Shown here in pieces: positions 8,283 to 17,752 of a stretch of DNA of 64,000 nucleotides. Under the pieces are notes generated by a model. The model saw only the letters and a list, made by a program, of their open reading frames with translations, was not told the origin of the DNA and ran no database searches. Numbering within the stretch: the stretch's first letter is position 1; each line of letters opens with the position of its first letter. The translations under genes were made by a program, and so were the position numbers. Source of the stretch: Fuerstiella sp. (GTDB taxonomy: Bacteria; Planctomycetota; Planctomycetia; Planctomycetales; Planctomycetaceae); assembly GCA_022447225.1 (NCBI GenBank), contig JAKVAZ010000012.1:62001-126000 (forward strand), read 5' to 3'.

Positions 8283-9554
8283 TCAACCGGCCGTCGGAGA
8301 GGAACGTCGTTTGGCACGTTGAACGGCGCGATCACGTTCTTGCTGTGTCAGGTCATAAACAGCGCGAAGCTGTGCTTCGAGGACCGGTGTAAGTTCTTTG
8401 CCTCGGCGTGGCATCGCAATTCGTGCTGTTTGCAGACCACTTTGAAGCGTCCACGGGAGGGACAGGCTTCCCGAACTAACACTGCTGAATGAGGGCACGT
8501 GCCGTGGCAACAGTCCGTCCGTCGGCAGGACCATGCTCATGACGCCGATCGAACTCCCGGTATTGAACATGCTGCCAATGGCTGTTTTTGCATGGTCTCC
8601 AAAAAACGTGCCAACTTTATTCATCCCGGAATCAATTCCATGTCCCTGAAGAGGAACTTTGACACTGCTGTAGTTGTTTTTGAGGTCTGAAGTTGTCGTC
8701 ATTGCTCCAAAATTGACCCACGGACAGACATAGCTGTGTCCAAGGAACCCGTCATGATATTTTGTGACATAACCCAACAGAATTGACTCTTCAATTTCTC
8801 CGCCAACACGACACATCTCACCAATCGTCGTGCCGCTGCGTACATGCGCCCGAAACAGCTGTGAGTTGGATCCAATGTGACAGGGCCCTTCAATTCGTGT
8901 GAAGGACTGCACATGAGCATGGTTTCCGATCGAGACCGGACCGCCTCTGGCGTCGATCACAACATACGGGTCGATAATAGAATTTTCGGACACGTATACG
9001 TCAGCGGGATCACCGAGACACTGCACATGGTCAGATGCCGGTGTCTGAGATACTCCTGAATCTTTAAAATCACACTGTAGCTGAACGGGGTTCTGTTTTA
9101 TCAGGTCCCACGGATATCGAATGATGGTTCCTCCGGCGGCTACCGAGGGCCAGGAAGATACAAATTCAGGCAGCGCTTCCCAATTTCCACTCAGCTCAGA
9201 CAGATCGTTGCCGCTGAGTACTGCCCAGGCCACTTCTGAATCGATAATCCCCACTTGTCCTTCAGAGAACGATTCGACCAGCAACTGTGTTTGCGGTATC
9301 CATCGACCGTTGATCAGCAGCGTCTTCCCGTCGGTGGTCCATTCCTGGTCGTTGACGTGACACTCAGGCTGTGCTTCGGCATAGACATCTGCCAGCCACG
9401 GACGCACGCAGACACCCCATTCTGAAATCGGCAGAGCCGAGTGAACTCGGGATCTCAGGCATGATTGTCCACAGATCAGTTCAAACGCCGGTCGCAACAG
9501 TGCAATGGGGGACAGCGCCGAACAGGCCTTGTCTTCAAACAGGAGAACACGCAT
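8283..9554 (-). CDS. GlmU-like nucleotidyltransferase/acyltransferase (alternative bacterial type)
   Basis: A 423-residue protein that opens MRVLLFEDKACSALSPIALLRP, the signature of the alternative GlmU family seen in Bacteroidetes and planctomycetes (TIGR03991 type). The N-terminal part is a divergent nucleotidyltransferase domain. The C-terminal part (from about residue 190) is a left-handed beta-helix with hexapeptide repeats such as VSIGNHAHVQSF, CHIGSNSQLFRAHV, and IGEMCRVGGEIEESILLGYV. If it acts as GlmU it makes UDP-N-acetylglucosamine for peptidoglycan and lipopolysaccharide. The identity of the exact sugar phosphate is inferred. It is convergent with the Gfo/Idh gene, with only 26 bases between the stops. 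Confidence 0.82.
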   Translation of the reverse strand: MRVLLFEDKACSALSPIALLRPAFELICGQSCLRSRVHSALPISEWGVCVRPWLADVYAEAQPECHVNDQEWTTDGKTLLINGRWIPQTQLLVESFSEGQVGIIDSEVAWAVLSGNDLSELSGNWEALPEFVSSWPSVAAGGTIIRYPWDLIKQNPVQLQCDFKDSGVSQTPASDHVQCLGDPADVYVSENSIIDPYVVIDARGGPVSIGNHAHVQSFTRIEGPCHIGSNSQLFRAHVRSGTTIGEMCRVGGEIEESILLGYVTKYHDGFLGHSYVCPWVNFGAMTTTSDLKNNYSSVKVPLQGHGIDSGMNKVGTFFGDHAKTAIGSMFNTGSSIGVMSMVLPTDGLLPRHVPSFSSVSSGSLSLPWTLQSGLQTARIAMPRRGKELTPVLEAQLRAVYDLTQQERDRAVQRAKRRSSPTAG

Positions 9555-9754
9555 TGACTTCGTGTTTTAACGGGAGAAAATCCGGACAGACCGCGGGTGA
9601 AATTGATGCGAAACTAGTCAACTGATGTGACTTTTGATTCAGGCAATTCATTACAAAGCTGTTCGACCGTTTAGTTAAACTGCAGCACGGCGGCTATTTA
9701 AGATTATCGGAATCTGTTGTGCCTGACACTCAGATGCCTCTGTCCGGAACCGAA

Positions 9755-10210
9755 TCAGTCGTGCGGCATTTCAGTTTGAGAGGACGCAAGCCTGGTTTCA
9801 TCTTCATCATCGGGCTGGCCCACGTTCGTAACTTCAGCGTCATCTGCGGCCGGGCCGTCATTTTTCGGGACTTCGAATTTTGGAGCCGAGAACTCGTCGT
9901 CTTCGGTGTCCTGTTCAGACGGGGTCGGTCGATCCACCGATGTGGAACTTGAGCCGTTTGAATAATCAATATTTCCGGCTCCGGAACGAACCTCATTTTC
10001 AAAACCAGTCATGCCTTTTTTGAACTCCGAGAGTCCTTTGCCCAGATTACGGGCAACTTCCGGCAACCTCTTTCCGAACAGCAGCAGCGCAATGATCCCC
10101 ACAATGATCATTTCCTGACTTCCAAGACCGCCGCCGGGGAAAATAAAACTGAGGGATGCGAAATCGGAAATCGGCAGGTGATTCAGGATGGTGAACATAG
10201 GACTTATCAC
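9755..10210 (-). CDS. TatA/TatB-type twin-arginine translocase subunit
   Basis: The protein has one N-terminal membrane helix (QEMIIVGIIALLLFG, about residues 32-46), the FGxxxLPE hinge (LLFGKRLPEVARNLG), and an amphipathic helix LSEFKKGMTGFENEV. A long acidic disordered tail (EQDTEDDEF, DDEDETR) follows. This is the standard TatA/B layout, forming the translocation pore for folded proteins. An unusual 30-residue extension precedes the helix; ATG 10198 is an alternative start. A second tatA-like gene lies immediately upstream on the same strand. The window contains several Tat substrates. Choice between TatA and TatB function is not possible from sequence. Confidence 0.88.
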   Translation of the reverse strand: MISPMFTILNHLPISDFASLSFIFPGGGLGSQEMIIVGIIALLLFGKRLPEVARNLGKGLSEFKKGMTGFENEVRSGAGNIDYSNGSSSTSVDRPTPSEQDTEDDEFSAPKFEVPKNDGPAADDAEVTNVGQPDDEDETRLASSQTEMPHD

Positions 10211-10309
10211 AAACGCGGGGACTGAAGAACCACTTGATTAACCGCAGTAAAAAGGCCGGACAGAAGACGGAATGGCGGTTTCTTCGGGTGACGATTGACT
10301 TTTTATCCT

Positions 10310-10528
10310 CTATGAGGATGCCTTCTGGTCATGGTCATCGAGGTCGTCTTCGCCTTCTTTGATACCTTTCTTGAACGCGCTCAGACTCATTCCAAGCGAC
10401 TTGGCGGCTCCTGGCAGACGATTGCCAAACAAGAGGAGAGCGATGCCGCCAACAATTACGATTTCCCAGCCTCCGCCCCCAAAAAACGCCGGAGTGGACA
10501 CGGTTTTGACCAGTGATGAAACATTCAT
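10310..10528 (-). CDS. Small TatA-type subunit
   Basis: With ATG 10528 the product has 72 residues: MNVSSLVKTVSTPAF, a glycine hinge, one membrane helix (WEIVIVGGIALLLFG), then NRLPGAAKSLGMSLSAFKKG and an acidic tail. It is a TatA-like protein, but the usual LPE hinge reads LPG. The frame continues upstream to 10591, but that stretch does not resemble TatA. About 100 bases separate it from the second tatA-like gene, and the two are probably one transcript. No tatC is present in the window. Confidence 0.87.
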   Translation of the reverse strand: MNVSSLVKTVSTPAFFGGGGWEIVIVGGIALLLFGNRLPGAAKSLGMSLSAFKKGIKEGEDDLDDHDQKASS

Positions 10529-10943
10529 GACTGACTTCCAGGGCAGAGTAAAGTATTCCAGGGCGGAACGGAGGAGAATGCACCAGAGCAAATCGATATG
10601 TCCTCAATCTCACGCGCCAGCTGATGACTTCATTCGCCGATTAGTGGCAGCTTTAGCGGTCTTATTCAAGGATCCACTGAGAAATTTCGGGCATTGTGGT
10701 CAATTGGGACCGAAGTGCAGCGGTTACAAAGGTTTGCTGTGAAAACTCCGGAAAAATGAGACCACGTACGCCAATTGTTATTCTATCGTGATTTGACTCT
10801 AAATCAATGTCCTGCCGTTTGGCGGATCAGACTCTTTAGTAGTAACACGAGTGAAGACTGTTATCCTGAACCTGTTGATCAGTTTCCGGTGCTGATGCTG
10901 GTTAGGTCAGTTCGAATGCCGATTCTTTGTTGTGAAACCGTCT
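10529..10943. other. Divergent intergenic region, tatA-like and response regulator
   Basis: The region carries the 5' ends of both divergent genes. A perfect inverted repeat TGATTT-gactct-AAATCA lies at 10789-10806 and could be an operator. No canonical promoter pair was seen and no ORF in it looks coding. Confidence 0.4.
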
Positions 10944-11330
10944 ATGCCCGGTGAAACCATCCTTGTCATCGAAGATGACCGAGAGGTCGCCAACACTGTC
11001 CAGGCAGTCCTGAAAGCCGCCGGTTATAACGTGCTGTCTGCTGCAAACGGGCATGACGGGCAACTGCTGGTGGAGTCACGTCATCCGGATCTTGTTGTAA
11101 CTGACATGATGATGCCTCGGATGGGCGGCTTTCCTGTGCTGGAACATTTGGGACAAATGGAGAATTCCCCTGCTGTGATCATGATGACTGCTAATGAAGG
11201 CAGTCGACACAAAGCCTATGCGGAAATGTTGGGTGTGGTTGATTATCTGCGGAAGCCCTTTGCGATGGAAGTTCTGCTGGATTCTGTCAAACGTACGCTC
11301 AGCCGCAGATCTGAAGCCGATTCTCAGTAA
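10944..11330 (+). CDS. Single-domain response regulator (receiver only)
   Basis: A 128-residue CheY-like receiver. The acidic pair is in [11 protein letters not shown], the phosphoacceptor aspartate in VVTDMMMP (Asp54 from this start), the conserved threonine in VIMMTANEG and the lysine in YLRKPFAME. All four key residues are present, so it should be phosphorylatable. It has no output domain, and no histidine kinase is adjacent. A GTG at 10932 would add four residues. It may pass phosphate within a relay or act by protein contact; the partner is unknown. Confidence 0.93.
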   Translation: MPGETILVIEDDREVANTVQAVLKAAGYNVLSAANGHDGQLLVESRHPDLVVTDMMMPRMGGFPVLEHLGQMENSPAVIMMTANEGSRHKAYAEMLGVVDYLRKPFAMEVLLDSVKRTLSRRSEADSQ

Positions 11331-11614
11331 TCAGCCAATTTATGGTTTGATGTCCGTTGTTTGGATTGGCGCAGTTGAAGCAGTTGTACCGGACGAATGA
11401 GTCCCGGTCACGATGATGATGGTGCCGTGACGATTATTCTGAAGATGCAACTTTCGCGAGGAGACTGCCCTGTCGTTTCCTGCAGCATCAATGTTTGTTC
11501 TTCTGCGACCCCGTTCTCCGGACATCAGAAATGTCTGGTGATTGATTTGAAGCCCAGCCTTTCAGTCAGTCGCCTGTATTTCTTACACAGCACTGCTCTT
11601 TAAAGTCAGCCTGC

Positions 11615-12649
11615 ATGGATGCATGGTCGTCACAATCGAGTAAACATGGCCGTCGCCGCCGACTGCTGGTGAGCCAGGAATCCCAGGAGCTGGTCGCGGA
11701 ATTCGAAGCTCTCGCTCCTCAAACGACAGCTGCTGTCATTCCAAATAACACGGTCACCACATCTGAGCGACCGGTTATATGTCGCATGGTCTCCGGTCAA
11801 CTCTGGAAACACATCCTGTTACTGCTGGCGGTTGTGCTGGTATCGATGGCAGCGGTGTGGAGTGAAATCGAACGACCTGAAGCGCTTGAAGGTCTGTCCG
11901 GTCCGAATCAGCCGCGGATTGGCAGGGGACTGGCCGGAACATTCCTGGTTCTTGCCGGACAGCTCTCTCTGGTAATCGGATGGATTCGTTCCCGCAGTTC
12001 TGTCGATTTCAGTGGACGTTATCGATGCTGGAAATGGCTTGCCGGAGCTTTGATCACGATTGGGATCTTATGGATCACGAACTGTCAGGATGCATTGCCA
12101 CACCTGGCTCAGGGATTCGTAAAGCCACTGATTGGCGGAGTCAGCGCGGCTCGAAGAACGCTCGTGATTGTTCCGATCACCGGAGTGAGTATCTGGATCC
12201 TGAGTCGGGTCATACCCGATCTAGGACGTAATCGGTACTCGCAGACCTTGTTCGTTTCGGGTGTAATCACTGCGGCGGGGCGTTTATTGCTGTCATACGG
12301 TGCGAGCCCCTGGTCATGTCCGGTTTATGTAATGGACAGCATCCTGCTGGTTTCGACCGGTCTGCTGGTGTGTTCATTACTGCTTCACACACGATTTGTT
12401 CTGTACATCTCCAATGATCCTCCTGAGTGTTCACCGGCGGCGACCGCAAGTGTTGAACAATATACATCGGATGAAGTCGCCTCAGTACCGTCCAGCCAGC
12501 CCGATGCCGGGATTGATGATCCGGTTTCCGATTCCAACGCTTCTGATCTGGCACTGATTGGTGTTACAGAACCAGTCAAGACACCCTCGGCAAAGAAGTC
12601 TGTGCAAAAATCACGTCGCGGCAAACGGCGTGCCCGGAAGGCCGCCTGA
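11615..12649 (+). CDS. Multi-spanning membrane protein, unknown function
   Basis: I do not recognise a named family. The 344-residue product has a cytosolic-looking basic N-terminus (KHGRRRRLL), then about six hydrophobic segments: LLLLAVVLVSMAAVW, LAGTFLVLAGQLSLVIG, WLAGALITIGILWI, LVIVPITGVSIWIL, a segment near LFVSGVITAAG, and YVMDSILLVSTGLLV. An acidic/serine-rich linker and a strongly basic tail (KKSVQKSRRGKRRARK) follow. The coding character is good, and the response regulator lies 285 bases upstream on the same strand. A membrane role is certain from sequence; anything further is not. Confidence 0.78.
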   Translation: MDAWSSQSSKHGRRRRLLVSQESQELVAEFEALAPQTTAAVIPNNTVTTSERPVICRMVSGQLWKHILLLLAVVLVSMAAVWSEIERPEALEGLSGPNQPRIGRGLAGTFLVLAGQLSLVIGWIRSRSSVDFSGRYRCWKWLAGALITIGILWITNCQDALPHLAQGFVKPLIGGVSAARRTLVIVPITGVSIWILSRVIPDLGRNRYSQTLFVSGVITAAGRLLLSYGASPWSCPVYVMDSILLVSTGLLVCSLLLHTRFVLYISNDPPECSPAATASVEQYTSDEVASVPSSQPDAGIDDPVSDSNASDLALIGVTEPVKTPSAKKSVQKSRRGKRRARKAA

Positions 12650-13557
12650 CTGGAGCGTTCTTCAGTTGACGGATTCCACATTAGGGTTGGGTAAGAGTCT
12701 CTCGGGCGATTGGTTTAAGTGACACGAACGAAGTGCTGGTCAGGGCTTGTTGAAAACCGGCAATCGAGGGACGGACCTGATTAAATTAATCTGATTCCAG
12801 CGGACCGGGACAGTGAGGTCAGGTACGCGGGGATGGTCCGACGACGTCCTCAACAAGACAGGAATACCACCAAAGAGTGCATTGCTGTTTCACTGCTTAT
12901 GACTGTCAGCACAACCATGGCATGGGAAACGAAGATACAGCCATCAGAGCTGGCTCTGTGTCGAAACATAACATGTCACCTTGGCCGTGCACCTCAGGTT
13001 CACAGTCCGGGCTCAACAGGTAACCAATCGTCGCGTCTGGCTGTCGGCGGCCAGGTTCGGTCAGTGCTGTAAATTCAGTATCTTTGATCCGTTCTGTCGC
13101 TGACGGTATTTACCCAGATCTGCTTGGTTCCACCGACTGCCATCCCCGTTTAGAGCCAAGGTGCGGAATGTCTGTCACGGGTTGCGATTGGGCAGCACAT
13201 CCCTACAAACGGCCCCGAAATTGCATCGTTGATCCTCGCACCATGCAAACTGTTCCGACGTCGACGTTATGTTGTTTTTTTGAACACCACAATTTACGCC
13301 AGTGACGTATATCTCCAGTTTGCTGGAAATATCCCAGGTTAAGCTGTTTATGGAACCGGTCGTGGAATCGAATAAATTCGTGAAGACTTCCCGGTCTGTT
13401 GGGGTTTAGCGTGTTACCCGTTGTGGTGCACGGGTAGGTTAGGATTTCGGAAATTCTAATAAAGTCCTTGTCTGAGTTTTTCTGCCCGGAACAATTTGCC
13501 ATTCATGTTTCTGCTGCGAATGGAGTCGCCCTATAGGTTCGATTGCGGAGATCTTCC
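12650..13557. other. Gene-free stretch of about 0.9 kb
   Basis: Two open frames occur (12833-13072 and 13084-13305, plus strand), but their translations are low in hydrophobic core pattern and show no family motif. I read them as chance frames. The last 100 bases before the YTV gene are AT-rich (TTCTAATAAAGTCC near 13456), as expected for a promoter region, but no clear -35/-10 pair can be fixed. A small RNA cannot be excluded. Confidence 0.4.
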
Positions 13558-14850
13558 ATGTCTGTCTTTCGATTTTTTGCTGTCACTACCTGTGTGACCT
13601 GGTCGGTTTCGGCATCTGCTCAGTTGTGTGGGATTCCTTCGTACGCGTGTTGTCCTCCCGAAGCCTGTCAGCCCACCTGCTGTTATACCACCTGTAAAGT
13701 TGAACAGGAAACATGTTATCGGACGGTGTGCGAAACCGTGATGCAACCGGAACAGTACACAGCCAGACGGACTGTGTATGAAACACGTTACGAAGATGTT
13801 CCTCAAACCTGTTACCGGACCGTCACCGAAACAGCGTATCGCAATGAGACATATACCGTGTGTCGGCCGGTCATGGAATCGCAGGTCCGTGAAGAAACAT
13901 ATTGTGTTCAGCGTCCGGTCTGGGAGACCAGGTATCGTGAGTGCAACTACACGGTTCAACGTCCTGTATGGGAGGAACGCATCCGCGAGTGCAGGTCCAC
14001 AGTGACGCAGCCGGTCTGCGAAACAGTTGAACGTGAGTGCCGGTACACCGTTATGAAACCGGTCTGTGAAACGATGAATCGCGAACGCTGTTACACGGTG
14101 ATGCGGCCCGAATGTCGAACCCGCTGCGTCCGGCGGTTAACCGGTCAATGGATTACCAAACAACACCGCATTCCCGGGGCTGCGTGTCCACAACTAATCT
14201 GGGGTCCGTGCGGTCCCACGTGGTGCATGCGACAGGCTCCCCCACGGACTGTCTGCCGCCGTGTCTGGTGTCCTCGGGTCGTGGAGCAACAGGTTCCCTA
14301 CACCGTGATGGTGCCGCATGTTGTGCGCCGGAGCTGTCCTGTTCAGGTGACCCGGTACGTTCCCGAAATAATCGTCAGGAAGATTCCCACGCAGGTCGTT
14401 CGCATGGTTCCGAAAGAACGCGTACAGCGAATTCCGTACCGGGTATGCCGTATGGAATGTGAGCAGAAGACAAAAAAAATCCCGTACCGGGTGTGCCGTA
14501 TGGTTTCGGAGCAGAAAACTCGCCGGGTTCCTTATACGGCGTGCCGAATCGAGTCCAGACAGTGTACGAAGCGGGTTCCGTACTGTGTTCAGAAGCAGGT
14601 TGAGTACACCTCAACACGTCGAGTCGCCCGATGCGTGCCGCGGGAAGTCGAATACACGTGCACTCGCATGGTGCCGAAGCAGATCACCAGGCGAGTGCCG
14701 TACACACGCTGTCGTCTGGTGCCCCAGACCGTCTGTGGCTCTGCCTGGTCGTCGTGTTCAGAGTGCAGTGGAGCGCCGTTGCCACAGGATGCTGCAAAAC
14801 CACTGCAGCCGAAACCGGAATCCGGTTTTGAGTCGACAACGGCCACATAG
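13558..14850 (+). CDS. Secreted cysteine-rich YTV-repeat protein
   Basis: ATG 13558 gives a 430-residue protein with a signal peptide (MSVFRFFAVTTCVTWSVSASA, cleavage before QLCG). The mature part is almost wholly repeats of about 15-24 residues, such as RYRECNYTVQRPVWE, RECRYTVMKPVCE and ERCYTVMRPEC. The second half switches to KKIPYRVCRMV-type repeats. YTV/YRV triplets preceded by Cys or Tyr recur every unit. This matches the YTV family described from Rhodopirellula. The protein is rich in Cys, Arg, Tyr and Val, as for a disulfide-linked wall or surface component. The role is inferred; planctomycete walls contain cystine-rich protein, but no direct link to this one is shown. Confidence 0.85.
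   Translation: MSVFRFFAVTTCVTWSVSASAQLCGIPSYACCPPEACQPTCCYTTCKVEQETCYRTVCETVMQPEQYTARRTVYETRYEDVPQTCYRTVTETAYRNETYTVCRPVMESQVREETYCVQRPVWETRYRECNYTVQRPVWEERIRECRSTVTQPVCETVERECRYTVMKPVCETMNRERCYTVMRPECRTRCVRRLTGQWITKQHRIPGAACPQLIWGPCGPTWCMRQAPPRTVCRRVWCPRVVEQQVPYTVMVPHVVRRSCPVQVTRYVPEIIVRKIPTQVVRMVPKERVQRIPYRVCRMECEQKTKKIPYRVCRMVSEQKTRRVPYTACRIESRQCTKRVPYCVQKQVEYTSTRRVARCVPREVEYTCTRMVPKQITRRVPYTRCRLVPQTVCGSAWSSCSECSGAPLPQDAAKPLQPKPESGFESTTAT
13680..14740 (+). repeat. Coding tandem repeats of the YTV protein
   Basis: Imperfect in-frame repeats encode [RK]-x-[CE]-x-YTV-x-[RK]-P-[VW]-[CW]-E up to about 14120. Further on come repeats built on VPY-x-x-CR. The period is about 45-75 bases, and the copies have diverged at third positions. 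This suggests old duplication with selection on the protein. Confidence 0.7.
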
Positions 14851-15206
14851 CCCGAATGACGGCAACACGCGAAACGGGTCAGGATTGATCCGTTGGACAT
14901 CAGCGTTGCCGCTGACGCAGATACAAATAATTGTTTCGTGGCGTTGGACGGTTGTGCGCTGCTGAAGGCACATCGACTCCGGGAGTTGCGTGACGGGTGC
15001 AACGAAATAACAGCAGTCGTCAGGAATGCAATTATTAACTGATCAGAGACTGTGGTTCGAAGGTGTAAAGCGTCACCCGTAACGGAGTACTCGTGCTCTG
15101 TCATTCAAACGTCTTTTGGTTGTCAAAGAAACAGTTGCGTCTGCGCAAGAACAGGGTGGAAGCACGAACTTACCGAACAGCCCGGCCGGAGAATCTTTGA
15201 GGGCTG
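14851..15206. other. Convergent intergenic gap of about 0.35 kb
   Basis: This lies between the converging YTV and BNR genes. It contains a small perfect stem TCAGCG-TTGC-CGCTGA near 14899 and, at its right edge, the hairpin listed separately. No coding frame is supported. Confidence 0.4.
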
Positions 15207-15208
15207 TT
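15176..15208 (-). terminator. Hairpin at end of BNR gene, possible terminator
   Basis: The perfect 8-base arms AACAGCCC (15176-15183) and GGGCTGTT (15201-15208) flank a 17-base loop and overlap the TAA stop of the BNR gene. There is no clear T-run after the stem, so intrinsic termination is uncertain. Confidence 0.4.
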
Positions 15209-16307
15209 AGTCACGTTCCTTCAGGCGGCAGCAGCGGACATACGTAACGGACTCTTCCGTTACATAAAACGCGGCGATAATCGTGCCGTCGGACAATTGG
15301 GTGACTGAAGGAGTCCCGAATGTAAAATGATGATAAGAATGCATCACATTGTCCACGACGTCACGCTTTGGAGCCAGGACCGGTGCGCTGCGAACCTGTG
15401 CCGGAACGACGCCCCACAGTTCCATGTGATTTGCTTCATCAAATGATTGGCCGCCGTCTTCGGAAAGTATGGCCCGGATTCCCAAAGGATCACGCCGATG
15501 ATTGGTGACAGCGATCACACGACCACTTTGTAATTCACACACATCAGTGACCTGTCCCCAGAAGCCGGCGTCCTGCGGTTCGGTCCACGTACGACCTGCA
15601 TCTTCGGAAAATGTTGTGTGGACGTTGAGCCCGATATCTTTCTCCATGTCGTGGGTCCAATAAACGCCGAGAATTCGCCCGTCGTTAAGCGCGGTGAGCC
15701 GAAGATCCATATAGAAGGGGTTTTTGGAAACATGCGCTGACCGGACCGACTCCCATGTACGCCCGTCATCAGTCGATCGACTAACCAGACCAGCCCAGTG
15801 GTCACTCGGAACTTCAGGACATCTCCCTCCGGGGGCTTCGCCGGGGATGACGAGAGTGCCGTCGGGAAGTCTTGCCAGGTTCATACACAGATAGAACACC
15901 GGATAGGGAGCAATTTCAAACAACGCGAAATCTGACCATTGAATTCCGTCTTGTGACCGGACCGAATAAATCGTTCGCTCATCATCACCTGTCTCACACG
16001 CGGCCCACGCAATGACGTCTCCTTCCTGAGTGACACCGAAGCCCCCCGGTGAACGCGGTGCGCCGCCGTCCGGACCGGGCAGATTCGGCAGTGGGCCGGT
16101 ACATTGCCATGTCCGGCCGCCGTCAATTGAGCGATGAACCTTTGCCAGTGCGTCGTTGCTCTCCCTGGCTGAACCGTGTCGACAGAGGCACAGGAGAGTG
16201 TCATTTTTAAGAGCACAGACGGATGGAAATGCTACGTATTCACTGACCGTGTTGGGACAGGAATTACGGTAAATTGTACTGTGATCAAGGACTTCGAGAT
16301 TTGGCAT
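15207..16307 (-). CDS. Sialidase/BNR-repeat family protein
   Basis: From ATG 16307 the product has 366 residues. It carries at least five Asp-box (BNR) motifs: SIDGGRTW, SQDGIQW, STDDGRTW, SEDAGRTW and SEDGGQSF, spaced as in a six-bladed propeller. Early RHGSARES and later YTHDM resemble the exo-alpha-sialidase-like proteins common in planctomycetes. No signal peptide follows this start, and an extension to 16436 does not supply one, so the protein may be cytoplasmic. The glycan or other substrate is unknown, because the sialidase arginine triad could not be assigned with certainty. GGAAAG about 7 bases upstream supports the start. Confidence 0.82.
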   Translation of the reverse strand: MPNLEVLDHSTIYRNSCPNTVSEYVAFPSVCALKNDTLLCLCRHGSARESNDALAKVHRSIDGGRTWQCTGPLPNLPGPDGGAPRSPGGFGVTQEGDVIAWAACETGDDERTIYSVRSQDGIQWSDFALFEIAPYPVFYLCMNLARLPDGTLVIPGEAPGGRCPEVPSDHWAGLVSRSTDDGRTWESVRSAHVSKNPFYMDLRLTALNDGRILGVYWTHDMEKDIGLNVHTTFSEDAGRTWTEPQDAGFWGQVTDVCELQSGRVIAVTNHRRDPLGIRAILSEDGGQSFDEANHMELWGVVPAQVRSAPVLAPKRDVVDNVMHSYHHFTFGTPSVTQLSDGTIIAAFYVTEESVTYVRCCRLKERD

Positions 16308-16927
16308 CGCGGGCTTTCCGAAATAGTTGTGGTGTTTCCCGTCCGACAAAGAAAAACGTTCCAGGAACGCGAACGGGCTTACGCGACCATCCGGCGAAGA
16401 ATCCTGCCTGTCGAAAGTGAACGAGTTCACCAACACAAAACGGAACCTAGCACGGGTTGCTCAGGGAGAAAAGCATGCAGACTCCTGAGCCCTCTGCTGT
16501 GCCGAGTCGTTTGATGTGAAAGGAAAACTGTCTGCGATCGTTTCCTTTGGGGTTGCGAGCGATGTTATTCCAAGTTGAACCGGTATTTGTATTAGTAAAG
16601 ATCTGAGTCGTTGATGGCTGGGTTTCCTGGTCTGGAACGACGCGATGGCAGTCATCTCAAACAGAAACTTCGAATATCCTGTACCTCCGAGGCGTTATAC
16701 CGTCCGTCCGGATCAACGGAGACGTTTGGGTGTTTTTGGTTGTGACCGGTACCACGATGTGGGGTGTTCTCTGTGGGCGGGGAGGTTCCAGCGGGAACAT
16801 CCCAAATTCTGCCGAGTCACACAACATGCTGCCATCTCCTGCATGTGGAAGTCTCCCTGCGGTTAGTCGGGGCGACACAAAAAAGGAACCAGACGCATTG
16901 GAAAACGTGACGTCGTGCCGCTGTCGT
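16308..16927. other. Gene-free stretch of about 0.6 kb
   Basis: Open frames on both strands (16645-16866 plus, 16657-16878 minus) have no recognisable motif and overlap each other. The region upstream of the BNR gene (16308-16640) probably holds its promoter. I see nothing else that can be supported. Confidence 0.4.
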
Positions 16928-17752
16928 TCAGGTGTCGATCATGGCTACCACACGGGCCGGGGCCGCAGACGCGCCAACCAGTTTCAGTGGAAACACAGCG
17001 ATTTTGAATCCGGAATGTGGCAGAGCATCCAGGTTTGTCAGTTGTTCCATATGACAATATTCGCGATCCCGGCCGACGAGGTGTGCTTCCCAAAATAACT
17101 CGTTGTGCTTGGTTTCCCTGGCTTTGCGGATCATATAAGGCAGGGGGAGATCCCAGCCCCACTGATCGATTCCCATGACCCGGATACCCTGGTCGATTAG
17201 CCATCGAGTGGCTTCGGCTGACATACCGGTACCCTTGCGAAAAAAATCCGGCGTACCCATGTACCGGTCCCGACCGGTCTTAATCAGTACAATCATGGCG
17301 GGCTGCAATTTAAGTCCGTGTTCGCTTAGATACGTGCGAATGTCGGATGACGTAATCACTTCGCAGTCGGCTTTGTGTTTCATGTCGACCACAATGCCAT
17401 CTCCGAAGCACCAGTCCAGCGGGACTTCGTCTATTGTTTTTGCCGGTTTTCCTTCGCAGACGGGGCCGTAGTGCCAGGGGGCATCGATGTGTGTTGTGGA
17501 ATGAACTCCCATCTTTTCGATGGTATCGTCCGACCAGCCGATAAATCCGTGGGGGAACAGCCGGAACGGCAATCCCAGCATTCGTAACAACCACTTTGCT
17601 TTTCGATGTGGTTTGTGCCGGATTTTGACCCTCATGAATGAAGGGTCACCGGAATTGAACCGAATTGGTTTTGAGAGATCAACAAACTTCATAGTCATCG
17701 GTGGTGAGGTGGCAGGATTGTGAACCGGTTGGCGACGAACAGTACGTATCAT
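16928..17752 (-). CDS. Cyclase family protein (kynurenine formamidase-like metal hydrolase)
   Basis: The family signature is HSTTHIDAPWH (residues 84-94), the HxTHxDxPxH metal site of kynurenine formamidase-like cyclases. VDLSKPI near the start, DQWGWDLP and EAHLVGRDREYCHMEQL also fit. These enzymes hydrolyse amides or cyclise polyketides; the substrate here is not known. The ATG at 17752 overlaps the zwf stop as ATGA, which argues for this start although the first 21 residues are unconserved. An internal ATG at 17695 or 17689 would match the family more closely. Translational coupling to zwf is likely. Confidence 0.85.
   Translation of the reverse strand: MIRTVRRQPVHNPATSPPMTMKFVDLSKPIRFNSGDPSFMRVKIRHKPHRKAKWLLRMLGLPFRLFPHGFIGWSDDTIEKMGVHSTTHIDAPWHYGPVCEGKPAKTIDEVPLDWCFGDGIVVDMKHKADCEVITSSDIRTYLSEHGLKLQPAMIVLIKTGRDRYMGTPDFFRKGTGMSAEATRWLIDQGIRVMGIDQWGWDLPLPYMIRKARETKHNELFWEAHLVGRDREYCHMEQLTNLDALPHSGFKIAVFPLKLVGASAAPARVVAMIDT

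Noticed and set aside
12833-13305. Two open frames before the YTV gene
   Set aside because: Translations lack hydrophobic core pattern, signal or motif, and starts have no ribosome site; they look random.
16645-17098. Plus-strand frames before and across the cyclase gene end
   Set aside because: Part runs antisense to the well-supported cyclase gene; the remainder has no family signature.
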